Shown here one piece after another: positions 24,638-32,403 of a stretch of 64,000 bases of DNA. The position numbers and the translations under genes were made by a program. The DNA is taken from assembly GCA_045538635.1 (NCBI GenBank), contig JAZSRU010000128.1, forward strand, positions 1 through 64,000, read 5' to 3'. The notes under the pieces are model-generated. The model had not been told where the DNA came from and did no database searches. It was given only the letters and a program-made list of their open reading frames with translations. This DNA is from RGIG5270 sp045538635. Its GTDB lineage: Bacteria; Verrucomicrobiota; Lentisphaeria; Victivallales; Victivallaceae. The stretch's first letter is position 1. Every line of letters begins with the position of its first letter.

Positions 24638-25030
24638 ATGAAAATCGCAGTAACCTGTGAAAACGATCAGGTTTTCCAACACTTCGGACACACTCCGCAA
24701 TTCGCCATTTTTGACGCAGTTGACGGAGAAATCACTTCTGACTCCAGAATCGATACCGGAGATTCCGGTCACGGCGCACTCGCAACATTGCTTTCAGCAC
24801 AGAATGTTGAAGTCCTCATCTGCGGCGGTATCGGCGGCGGTGCCATAAATGCTCTCGCACGCGAAAACATCCTCGTTGTCGGCGGTGCAGAAGGAAATGT
24901 CCGTCAGGTCGCAGAAGATTTTGCCAACGGCAGACTCAAAGTGCGCGCAAATTTCCACTGCAATCATCACGACCACGGCGAAGGTCATACCTGCGGAGAT
25001 CACGGCTGCGGCTCAAACAAATGCCATTGA
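24638..25030 (+). CDS. NifB/NifX-family (dinitrogenase Fe-Mo cofactor biosynthesis) protein with His/Cys-rich tail
   Basis: 130 residues. MKIAVTCENDQVFQHFGHTPQF followed by LLSAQNVEVLICGGIGGGA and LVVGGAEGNVRQVAEDFANG is the compact NifX/NifY/NifB-C-terminal fold that binds iron-sulfur or Fe-Mo cluster precursors. The last 25 residues are rich in His and Cys (HCNHHDHGEGHTCG, then DHGCGSNKCH), an obvious metal-binding tail. No nitrogenase genes are nearby, so a general metal-cluster carrier is likelier than nitrogen fixation. AAAGGA precedes the ATG; a strong terminator follows. Confidence 0.9.
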   Translation: MKIAVTCENDQVFQHFGHTPQFAIFDAVDGEITSDSRIDTGDSGHGALATLLSAQNVEVLICGGIGGGAINALARENILVVGGAEGNVRQVAEDFANGRLKVRANFHCNHHDHGEGHTCGDHGCGSNKCH

Positions 25031-25048
25031 TCCGGTATTTCCCCGACA

Positions 25049-25091
25049 GGCTGCGGCTTACCTTTCAGGAAGTTTTGCCGCAGCCTTTTTT
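25049..25091 (+). terminator. Terminator after the NifX-like gene
   Basis: GGCTGCGGC (25049-25057) pairs perfectly with GCCGCAGCC (25077-25085), followed by TTTTTT. Confidence 0.95.
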
Positions 25092-25183
25092 ACGGGGCAA
25101 TGCTGAAAGTTTACAACCGGCAATATAATCCGCCCTCTCATGCATAACCGTAATATATTATATAACTTTTTTTGTTATTTCCC

Positions 25184-25212
25184 TTGAAAAATCCACTCTC
25201 TGAATGTAAATT
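25184..25212 (+). promoter_or_regulatory. Promoter of the LptA-like/nadC/ruvA unit
   Basis: TTGAAA (25184-25189), 17-bp spacer, TAAATT (25207-25212), about 40 bp before the start codon. Confidence 0.5.
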
Positions 25213-25251
25213 GTAGGGAATACATTTTCATCAGAACAAATGAGGATTTTT

Positions 25252-27003
25252 ATGCGTTTTTTTATCTTGCTGTTTATGCTGTTTTCATTCTCCCTCTGCG
25301 GGGGGGTGCTTGATTCCATGCAGAACATCTCCACCCGCAACACAACTCTGCCGCTGTATAACGGCAACGAATTACAGGCGATCCTGTTCGGCAAAGATAT
25401 CCGCCGCAGCGGCGAACTTCTGCTGGTCGATGGACCATGCATTGACATCGTGCGCAAAAATGCGGACCCGAAATTTGTCAAAACCGGCGTGGTGGAAGTT
25501 TATCCGCTCAACTCCGATATAAAGAAAATTATAGATTTCTGGCGTGAACGCATCCTGTTCAGCGACGGAGTTGTTTCATCTCCTCATACCGATGTCAATC
25601 AAAGCATCCGGCAGGCTTTCGGCAAAGATGAAATACATTTCCGCTCCCCCGCCATTGATATTGACGGAGTCGGATTTCATGCCAATTACCGCGAAAGCCA
25701 CTGCCTCGTCAAATCAAATGTCAAAATAGTCATCCGCAACGGAGCATCCGATGTCCGTGTAATGCTCAACAGCGGCAAAATTCCAAAAATCCTGAATCTG
25801 ATACACGCAACCTCAGATCAACTCTATATCCATTTGAAAAAAGGCGAAATAATCCTTACCGGCAATGTCTTTATCCGCGACCCCAAAGGCGATATCAAAT
25901 GCGATAAAATGGTGATTCTCCTCGACCGTGCTTCCGGCAAAACAAAAAATAAAAATAACGGCGGCAATATTCAGGGCAGCTCCGTAAAATCAATCAACTG
26001 CTTCGGCAACATCGAAATCGACATGAAAGAAAATGCCCCCGATACCGGCGATGACAGCGGTGCAGCTATCAAATTCTTCAGTTTGAACAATGCCAAACAG
26101 GACCTGCTCAACGATTTGTCCGTAAATACTTTCTGCAGCAAAAAACAACCCGCTGTCAAAAGCATGGATATTGCCGGAACCAAAATCAATGCACGGCAGA
26201 TGCGCTGGGATTTCCAGAAAAACATCCTCCAATTCCGCAACGATGTCAAAATCCGCGACCACCGGCTCAATCTTGATTGCGGCGACCTCAAAATTTATCT
26301 CGCCTCCAAAAACAAAAAAAGTAAAAATACCGTCGAAAAAATCGAAGCTTCCAACGCGGTCAACCTGATAGATGAAGATTACGATGTCAAAGCCGACAGA
26401 ATGATTCTTTATTTCCCCGCGGATAAACCTATCAATGCCGGACCTGATGATGTGTACGCTTTCGGCCATGTCCTCATCACCAGTTTCAAACGCAATGAAA
26501 ACAAAAAAATAATATCAAAATCAACACTTGCCGCCGACAAAGGTTCAATTTTCCGTCAGAAAAACAAGGCTCTCTTTCTCGGCAATGTCAAAGTGCGCGA
26601 TGAAGCTTTCCATCTCGATTCCGACCAGCTGCATATTTTCGTTGAAAAATACCCCGCCGGAACAGTTTTCCCGCCCATGAAAAAAGGCGAAGCCCCCAAA
26701 CGCGTCCGCCTCAACAGCGAATATGAACTCAAACATATCACAGCTTTCAAAAATGTCGCCATTTACCGCAAAAATCCCGACGGCGATGAAAAAGCATACG
26801 GCGACCGCGCCGATTACTTTATCAAAAACCGCAAAATAACCCTCACCGGCACCAATAAAAAAGCTCCGGTTCTCTACAAAGGTGAAAATACTCTCGCTAC
26901 CGAAATCGGCAGCAAAGTTATCGTTGACCTCGATGAACAAATCGCCAGCACCGTCGGCGGCGCAGAACTGCATATCAAAGAAAATTTAAACAAAAGGAAA
27001 TAA
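25252..27003 (+). CDS. LPS-transport LptC/LptA (OstA)-like protein, large fused form
   Basis: 583 residues from MRFFILLFMLFSFSL; AGGA lies 6 nt upstream, so this ATG is preferred to one four codons earlier. After a signal peptide come repeated OstA-type beta-jellyroll units: IHATSDQLYIHLKKGEIILTG, then GDIKCDKMVILLDRASG, LNLDCGDLKIYL, YDVKADRMILYFPAD and LDSDQLHIFVEK. The first 110 residues (DIRRSGELLLVDGPC) look LptC-like. Such proteins form the periplasmic bridge carrying LPS to the outer membrane. At three to four times normal LptA length it may be a multi-module bridge. It is followed by nadC after 2 bp. Confidence 0.72.
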   Translation: MRFFILLFMLFSFSLCGGVLDSMQNISTRNTTLPLYNGNELQAILFGKDIRRSGELLLVDGPCIDIVRKNADPKFVKTGVVEVYPLNSDIKKIIDFWRERILFSDGVVSSPHTDVNQSIRQAFGKDEIHFRSPAIDIDGVGFHANYRESHCLVKSNVKIVIRNGASDVRVMLNSGKIPKILNLIHATSDQLYIHLKKGEIILTGNVFIRDPKGDIKCDKMVILLDRASGKTKNKNNGGNIQGSSVKSINCFGNIEIDMKENAPDTGDDSGAAIKFFSLNNAKQDLLNDLSVNTFCSKKQPAVKSMDIAGTKINARQMRWDFQKNILQFRNDVKIRDHRLNLDCGDLKIYLASKNKKSKNTVEKIEASNAVNLIDEDYDVKADRMILYFPADKPINAGPDDVYAFGHVLITSFKRNENKKIISKSTLAADKGSIFRQKNKALFLGNVKVRDEAFHLDSDQLHIFVEKYPAGTVFPPMKKGEAPKRVRLNSEYELKHITAFKNVAIYRKNPDGDEKAYGDRADYFIKNRKITLTGTNKKAPVLYKGENTLATEIGSKVIVDLDEQIASTVGGAELHIKENLNKRK

Positions 27004-27005
27004 TC

Positions 27006-27896
27006 ATGGCTGTAAAATCAATTCAGTGTACCGAAATAAATTTTGACCGTCTGGACACCCTCATCAAATTGGCATACGAAGAAGATCTGGAAAGCAATGG
27101 TGATACCACAACACTCGCCGTTATTCCAACTGAAACTCAGGCCAAAGCAATCCTGTTGTGCAAAGAAAACAATATGGTTCTCGCCGGTATTGCCGTTGCA
27201 GAACGGGTTTTCAGTTATCTCGACCCGACTCTCAAATTTACAGCTCTCAAAAAAGACGGTGATCTCTGTCAGAAAGGCGACAAACTCGCCGTCATCTCCG
27301 GCAAAGCTCAATCCATTCTTACCGCCGAACGCACCGCTTTGAACTTTCTCCAGCGTCTTTGCGGTGTTGCCAGTACATCCCGCAAATATGCAGAAGCCCT
27401 GAAAGGTTCAGCATGTGTCGCACTTGATACCCGCAAAACCACTCCCGGCTGGCGCAACCTCGAAAAATACGCCGTTCAATGCGGAGGCTCCACCAATCAC
27501 CGCATCGGACTTTTTGATCGCGTTATGATCAAAGACAATCACCGCGAACTCGCAAAACTTGAGGGAGAAAACAGCATTGAACGCTCCGTCGCACGCTGCC
27601 GTGAAATGTTCCCCGATCTCGAAGTAGAGGTCGAAGCAGACTCTCTCGAAGAAGTTAAACACGCTCTTGATGCAAAAGCTGAATACATCCTCCTCGACAA
27701 TATGTCAAACGAAACCATGGCAGAGGCCGTCAAAATGGCAGACGGCAAAGCTCTGCTCGAAGCATCCGGCGGCATCACAATCGAACGGTTGCCCTCCATC
27801 GGCAAAATCGGAGTTGACTTTGTTTCAGCAGGCGCGCTCACTCACTCCGTTAAATCTTCTGATATTTCTCTCGACATCCAGCTTGATGAGGCATAA
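27006..27896 (+). CDS. nadC: Nicotinate-nucleotide diphosphorylase (quinolinate phosphoribosyltransferase)
   Basis: 296 residues, full length. Motifs: EEDLESNGDTTTLAVIP at the start, TAERTALNFLQRLCGVAS, ALDTRKTTPGWRNLEKYAV (substrate Arg and Lys), GGSTNHRIGLFDRVMIKDNH, and EVEVEADSLEE, LLDNMS and ASGGI of the barrel. It decarboxylates quinolinate with PRPP to nicotinate mononucleotide in de novo NAD synthesis. nadA and nadB are not in the window. AAGGA precedes the ATG; ruvA follows after 3 bp. Confidence 0.97.
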   Translation: MAVKSIQCTEINFDRLDTLIKLAYEEDLESNGDTTTLAVIPTETQAKAILLCKENNMVLAGIAVAERVFSYLDPTLKFTALKKDGDLCQKGDKLAVISGKAQSILTAERTALNFLQRLCGVASTSRKYAEALKGSACVALDTRKTTPGWRNLEKYAVQCGGSTNHRIGLFDRVMIKDNHRELAKLEGENSIERSVARCREMFPDLEVEVEADSLEEVKHALDAKAEYILLDNMSNETMAEAVKMADGKALLEASGGITIERLPSIGKIGVDFVSAGALTHSVKSSDISLDIQLDEA

Positions 27897-27899
27897 AAA

Positions 27900-28499
27900 A
27901 TGATTGCCCGTCTGCATGGAACACTTATTGACGCACCGCTGTCGCAGGAAATTGTCATTGATGTAAACGGAGTCGGTTATGAAGTATTGCTTCCGGCATC
28001 ATCTTTTTCCAATCTGCCGCGCATCGGAGAAGAAGTGACCCTTTTCATCCATACTGTTGTGCGTGAAGATGCAATTTCACTTTTCGGCTTCATGACAAAA
28101 CAGGAAAAAGACCTTTTCAAAATCCTGATAAATGTTTCCGGAGTCGGCGGTAAACTCGCCAACAGCATACTCGGAGCAATGCCGGTCGAATCTTTCTGCG
28201 CCGCGATACAGACCAAAAACAGCGCACTTTTGAGCAAAATCCCCGGGATCGGCAAACGCACAGCGGAGCGTCTTACAGTTGAACTTGACGGCAAACTTGA
28301 TTCTTTTGATATCGCCATTGCTGATATCGGAGCCAAAGATCAATCCCTTTTCAACGACACCATGCAGGCTCTCGTCCAGCTCGGATTCAAAAAAGACCAC
28401 TGCCACACCGTACTCAAAGAACTTATTGCGGAAAATTCACAGGAAAATCTTTCTGTTGAAACACTTCTCCGCCTGGCATTGAGCAAAGTTTCAAGATAA
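27900..28499 (+). CDS. ruvA: Holliday junction branch migration protein RuvA
   Basis: 199 residues. Domain I starts MIARLHGTLI and has VDVNGVGYEVLLPASSF-like strands. Domain II has the helix-hairpin-helix pair NVSGVGGKLANSIL and IPGIGKRTAERLTVEL. Domain III (QALVQLGFKKDHCH, then ETLLRLALSKVSR) binds RuvB. RuvA tetramers hold Holliday junctions open for the RuvB motor. ruvB and ruvC are not adjacent. GAGG overlaps the end of nadC. It converges with comM 10 bp on. Confidence 0.97.
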   Translation: MIARLHGTLIDAPLSQEIVIDVNGVGYEVLLPASSFSNLPRIGEEVTLFIHTVVREDAISLFGFMTKQEKDLFKILINVSGVGGKLANSILGAMPVESFCAAIQTKNSALLSKIPGIGKRTAERLTVELDGKLDSFDIAIADIGAKDQSLFNDTMQALVQLGFKKDHCHTVLKELIAENSQENLSVETLLRLALSKVSR

Positions 28500-28509
28500 A
28501 TTCTGCGGA

Positions 28510-30045
28510 TCACTCATCACCTATACCGCTTTTGCGGTACTGTATTGCCTCGAAAATATGATTTTCTCTGATATTTGCACTGCCGGCAAGATCGGCTATT
28601 GTGCGGCTGACTTTCAAAATTCTGTCATACGCACGGGGACTGAGTTTCATTTGTGAAATCGCCTGACGCAGCAGCAGCATACAATTTCTGTCAAGCTGAC
28701 AATACTGCTGGAGCTGACGGGAAGTCATTTGAGCGTTGCAATGTACATTGCCGCTGCCGAAACGCGCACTCTGAATTGCCCGTGCTGCAATGACACGCTC
28801 ACGGATTACAGCACTTTTCTCACCCTCCGGCGCGCGCATAAGTTCATCCTGAGACAACTGACGCAATTCAACATGCAAATCAATGCGGTCAAGCAATGGG
28901 CCGGAAACTTTTTTACGGTAACGGCGTTTTTCATCGACCTTGCATTTGCATCCGAGTTCAGCATCACCATATCCGCACGGACACGGATTCATAGCGGCAA
29001 TCAACATAAAATCAGCCGGAAAAACACAACTTCCGGATGCGCGGGACACGTGGATATTACCGCTTTCAAGCGGCTGCCGCAGAACTTCCAGCACATTGCG
29101 TTTGAATTCAGGCAGTTCATCTAGAAAAAGCACTCCGTTATGAGCCAGACTTATTTCCCCCGGACGCGGATCTTTGCCGCCGCCGATCAAAGCTACATCG
29201 CTGATAGTATGATGAGGCGCGCGGAACGGACGGCGGGTCATAATATTCTGCCCATTGAGCAATCCCATTGCGCTGTAAATACGGCTGCATTCAAGCGCCT
29301 CAGCATAAGTCATCGGCGGCAGAATTGAGTTTATGCGTGCCGCAGTCATACTTTTGCCGGTTCCCGGCGGACCGATCATCAGCGAATTATGTCCGCCTGC
29401 CGCGGCGATTTCCATAGCGCGTTTGGCGAGTATCTGCCCTTTTATATCGGCGAAATCAAGTTCTTCATTTTCTGCAAACGATTCATTGGAATGATGATAG
29501 AAATAAGGTTCACCGCCGCCATGATTGCAGAATGCAACCGCTTCCAGCAGATGATTCATAGGAAAAACGGTCAAATTCCCTGCCCTTGCGCCTGCTGCCG
29601 CCTCATTCTTATTGGCGTCAGGCACAATCAGATTATCAATATTTTCATCAACAGCAAGTGCCGCGGCAACCGGCAATGCCCCTTTGACCGGACGGATTGA
29701 ACCGTCAAGCGCAAGTTCACCGAGAATCGCTGTCCGGCGCAAACGCTCCAGTTTGATCTGTCCCGAAGCTCCAAGCAATGCACAGGCTATTGCCAAATCA
29801 AATGATGCCCCCTCTTTTTTGATATCCGCCGGAGCGAGATTGACAACCGCATTCCCCTCAATACGCATCAGATTTGAACTCAAAATGGCAGACCGGATAC
29901 GATCCTTTGATTCTTTGACCGCCATATCGGGCAAGCCGACAATGCTGGTATTTTCGTAATCTCCGCCCTTTTGAACGTTGACTTCAACATCTATTTTAAA
30001 TGCATCAACGCCGATAACTGCGGCAGAAAAAGTTTTGGAAAGCAT
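28510..30045 (-). CDS. comM: YifB/ComM family AAA+ Mg-chelatase-like protein
   Basis: 511 residues. The N-terminal ribosomal S5-like domain has IVGLPDMAVKESKDRIRSA; the AAA+ core has Walker A IGPPGTGKSMTA, RPFRAPHHTISDVALIGGG, Walker B GVLFLDELPEF and a four-Cys element (PCPCGYGD, then CKCKVDE). The C-terminal lid has RAYDRILKVSRTIADL. ComM is a hexameric helicase promoting branch migration during natural transformation. It overlaps the rsmD stop by 1 bp. GAGGAGG precedes the ATG. Confidence 0.95.
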   Translation of the reverse strand: MLSKTFSAAVIGVDAFKIDVEVNVQKGGDYENTSIVGLPDMAVKESKDRIRSAILSSNLMRIEGNAVVNLAPADIKKEGASFDLAIACALLGASGQIKLERLRRTAILGELALDGSIRPVKGALPVAAALAVDENIDNLIVPDANKNEAAAGARAGNLTVFPMNHLLEAVAFCNHGGGEPYFYHHSNESFAENEELDFADIKGQILAKRAMEIAAAGGHNSLMIGPPGTGKSMTAARINSILPPMTYAEALECSRIYSAMGLLNGQNIMTRRPFRAPHHTISDVALIGGGKDPRPGEISLAHNGVLFLDELPEFKRNVLEVLRQPLESGNIHVSRASGSCVFPADFMLIAAMNPCPCGYGDAELGCKCKVDEKRRYRKKVSGPLLDRIDLHVELRQLSQDELMRAPEGEKSAVIRERVIAARAIQSARFGSGNVHCNAQMTSRQLQQYCQLDRNCMLLLRQAISQMKLSPRAYDRILKVSRTIADLAGSANIRENHIFEAIQYRKSGIGDE

Positions 30046-30632
30046 TAAAAATCCTCCTCTTCATCGTTCAATAGACGCGCTATCAGGAACATTGTAGGTC
30101 CGTATTTGCGGATCGCAAATTCATCAAAATATTCCTTTTTCATAAACCGCCCCGTACTGCCGGGCAAATCCGGTATCTCCCAGATAATGATGGAGTGAGC
30201 GGCATTTTCAAGGAAAATATCATCATCAAGCAATGCTTCAAAATATTCAGCCGAATTTTCATACGGCGGATCAGCAAAAATCACATCAACATCCGATATC
30301 TGCGAAAAAATCTTCTCCGTATCCAGAATACTCGCCTGAATAACTTTCATATCCGCATCAACAGAACAGCGGCGTATTTTGTTGATATTCCGTTCAATGA
30401 TACCGACATGACGCGGATTATTCTCCACCATGAGAATCTCCGCTGCTCCGCGGCTGGCACTTTCAAGTCCCAATGCACCGCTCCCTGCGCACAAATCAAG
30501 AATAACTCCGCCGCTCCAATCCCCCATGCTGTCAAAAAGTGCCTTGCGTGCGCGCGCCAATGTCGGCCGCACATCCAGAGTCGGCGCAGTTTCAAGTTCA
30601 ATACCACGCGCTTTTCCTGCAATTATCTGCAT
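30045..30632 (-). CDS. rsmD: 16S rRNA (guanine966-N2)-methyltransferase RsmD
   Basis: 195 residues from MQIIAGKARGIELET, where AAGGATG lies upstream; an ATG six codons earlier is weaker. Typical RsmD opening (IIAGKARG, then VRPTLARARKALFDSMG), SAM-binding ILDLCAGSGALGLESASRG, and the N2-G methyltransferase motif FADPPYE. It methylates G966 of 16S rRNA. It is co-transcribed with comM, which is not a usual partner. Confidence 0.95.
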   Translation of the reverse strand: MQIIAGKARGIELETAPTLDVRPTLARARKALFDSMGDWSGGVILDLCAGSGALGLESASRGAAEILMVENNPRHVGIIERNINKIRRCSVDADMKVIQASILDTEKIFSQISDVDVIFADPPYENSAEYFEALLDDDIFLENAAHSIIIWEIPDLPGSTGRFMKKEYFDEFAIRKYGPTMFLIARLLNDEEEDF

Positions 30633-30722
30633 AAAAATCATCCTTTTCATTTAATATTTTTGACAATATAGCACACCATGATGCAAGTTGCAATTTTTTA
30701 TCATTTTATTTTTAATATAATA

Positions 30723-30750
30723 TTGCAAAAAAGAAAAGCTGTGATATACT
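30723..30750 (+). promoter_or_regulatory. Promoter of murA
   Basis: TTGCAA (30723-30728), 16-bp spacer, TATACT (30745-30750). AAGGAG (30765-30770) then precedes the ATG by 6 nt. Confidence 0.75.
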
Positions 30751-30776
30751 ACAATAAAACTTAAAAGGAGAACTTT

Positions 30777-32051
30777 ATGAGCGCAATCAAAATCGAAGGC
30801 AAATCCCCGGTTTCCGGAACAATAAAATTGAGCGGCAACAAAAATGCCATCCTCCCCATGATCGCCGCAGCCATGCTGTGCGAAAATGAAATAATTTTGA
30901 AAAATGTTCCCGATATCCTTGATGTGCGCTCCATGCTGGAAATTTTTGCCGCGCTCGGCGGTGAATTTGAATTCTCCGGCAACACGCTTCAGCTCAATGC
31001 CTCAAAAGCCGATATGCATGTCATTCCACGCGAACTCTGCTCTAAAAACCGCACTTCGATCCTCTATGCTGCTCCGCTGCTCGCCCGATTCGGCAAAGCA
31101 ACCGTTTATCCGCCCGGCGGCGATGTCATCGGCAGACGCCGTCTGGATGGACATATTTACGGATTGAAAACTCTCGGCAGCAAACTCATTGTCGATGAAG
31201 CATACATTTTTGAAGCTCCAAACGGTCTGCACGGGCGCGAACTCTTTCTTGACGAAGCCAGCGTTACCGCAACCGAACAAATCCTGATGGCGGCAGTCTG
31301 CGCCGAAGGCAGAACTATTCTCTACAATGCCGCCTGTGAACCGCATGTTGCTGATCTTGCAGACTTTCTCAATGCCATGGGCGGAAAAATTTCCGGACAT
31401 GGCGGCAACGTCATAACCATTGACGGGGTATCTGCCCTTCACGGCTGTGAATACACAGTTTCAGGAGATCATATTGAATGCGGCAGTTTCCTTGCCCTCG
31501 CCGCCGCCAACGGTGGAGATATCAGAATCGAAGGCATCTCTCCCCGCCATTATTGGATGACACGCCGTGTTTTTGAACGGCTCGGATTCAAAATGACTCT
31601 GACTCACGACACATTGATTTTTCCCGGTGGTCAGACTCCGGTAATCAAAAAAGATTTTGACGGTCAAATCCCATGCATTTCCGATGGGACATGGCCGCAA
31701 TATCCGTCCGACATGATGAGCTGCACAATCGTCGCAGCGACCCAATGTCAGGGGACTGTTCTTTTCTTTGAAAAAATGTTTGAATCAAGAATATATTTTG
31801 TTGACCGTCTGATAGCCATGGGAGCCAATGCCATTGTCTGCGATCCGCATCGCGTGGTCATTTCCGGCGTTTCAGAACTTCATGGCATGACTCTGCCAAG
31901 TCCTGATATCCGCGCAGGTATGGCAATGATTATTGCCGCCAGCTGTGCCAGAGGCGAAAGCACTATCAACAATATCGAAGTTATTTACCGGGGTTATGAA
32001 AATCTGCTTGACAAACTGACATCAATCGGTGTCAAATGCCGTCAGGCATAA
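30777..32051 (+). CDS. murA: UDP-N-acetylglucosamine 1-carboxyvinyltransferase with Asp in place of catalytic Cys
   Basis: 424 residues, full length. LSGNKNAILPMIAAAML holds Lys22 and Asn23. The active-site loop, in most bacteria GGCxIGxRPxDxH, reads PPGGDVIGRRRLDGHI, so the catalytic Cys115 is Asp (residue 116 here). YPSDMM carries the conserved general-base Asp. It transfers enolpyruvate from PEP to UDP-GlcNAc, the first step of peptidoglycan synthesis. Asp forms occur in Chlamydia, Mycobacterium and Borrelia and are not alkylated by fosfomycin, so intrinsic resistance is expected. It has its own promoter; a terminator follows. Confidence 0.97.
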   Translation: MSAIKIEGKSPVSGTIKLSGNKNAILPMIAAAMLCENEIILKNVPDILDVRSMLEIFAALGGEFEFSGNTLQLNASKADMHVIPRELCSKNRTSILYAAPLLARFGKATVYPPGGDVIGRRRLDGHIYGLKTLGSKLIVDEAYIFEAPNGLHGRELFLDEASVTATEQILMAAVCAEGRTILYNAACEPHVADLADFLNAMGGKISGHGGNVITIDGVSALHGCEYTVSGDHIECGSFLALAAANGGDIRIEGISPRHYWMTRRVFERLGFKMTLTHDTLIFPGGQTPVIKKDFDGQIPCISDGTWPQYPSDMMSCTIVAATQCQGTVLFFEKMFESRIYFVDRLIAMGANAIVCDPHRVVISGVSELHGMTLPSPDIRAGMAMIIAASCARGESTINNIEVIYRGYENLLDKLTSIGVKCRQA

Positions 32052-32132
32052 ATACTTCCAACAGCGGTACAACGCACTCAAGCCTCCATTTTGCCCCCAA
32101 ACAACATAATCTCTTGATTATAAACACAATAA

Positions 32133-32170
32133 AAAAAATACGGACACTGTTTACAGCATCCGTATTTTTT
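32133..32170. terminator. Bidirectional terminator between murA and the 29-residue protein gene
   Basis: AAAAAATACGGA (32133-32144) pairs perfectly with TCCGTATTTTTT (32159-32170). Runs of A and T on both sides suit both strands. Confidence 0.9.
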
Positions 32171-32192
32171 ACATTCAAGTGTGCCGCAAGGC

Positions 32193-32282
32193 TTACTTGT
32201 TCTTGTGGCGCATTGCTTTCAATTGCTTTTTGCGTTTATGCTTTGCAATCTTTTTGCGTCTTTTCTTTTTAAGGTTACCCAT
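32193..32282 (-). CDS. AURKAIP1/COX24-domain small basic protein, probable ribosomal component
   Basis: 29 residues: MGNLKKKRRKKIAKHKR followed by KKQLKAMRHKNK; 17 of 29 residues are Lys, Arg or His. The KKRRKKIAKHKRKK pattern matches the short bacterial AURKAIP1/COX24 proteins, relatives of mitochondrial small-subunit protein mS38. GAAGGGA lies 9 nt before the ATG. It is a free-standing minus-strand gene with a terminator just downstream. Binding to the small ribosomal subunit is inferred from the family. Confidence 0.85.
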   Translation of the reverse strand: MGNLKKKRRKKIAKHKRKKQLKAMRHKNK

Positions 32283-32403
32283 GATTAAATCCCTTCTTTA
32301 AAATATATTTTACCCAATATATTTCATGTCAATCCTATAAGATAGCACATTTTTTGAAAATTTCTCTATCAAAAAGGATTTTTTTTGATATTTTCTTTGA
32401 TTT

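Noticed and set aside
24638..25030. Evidence for nitrogen fixation
   Set aside because: NifX-like proteins also occur in non-diazotrophs and no nif structural genes are in the window.
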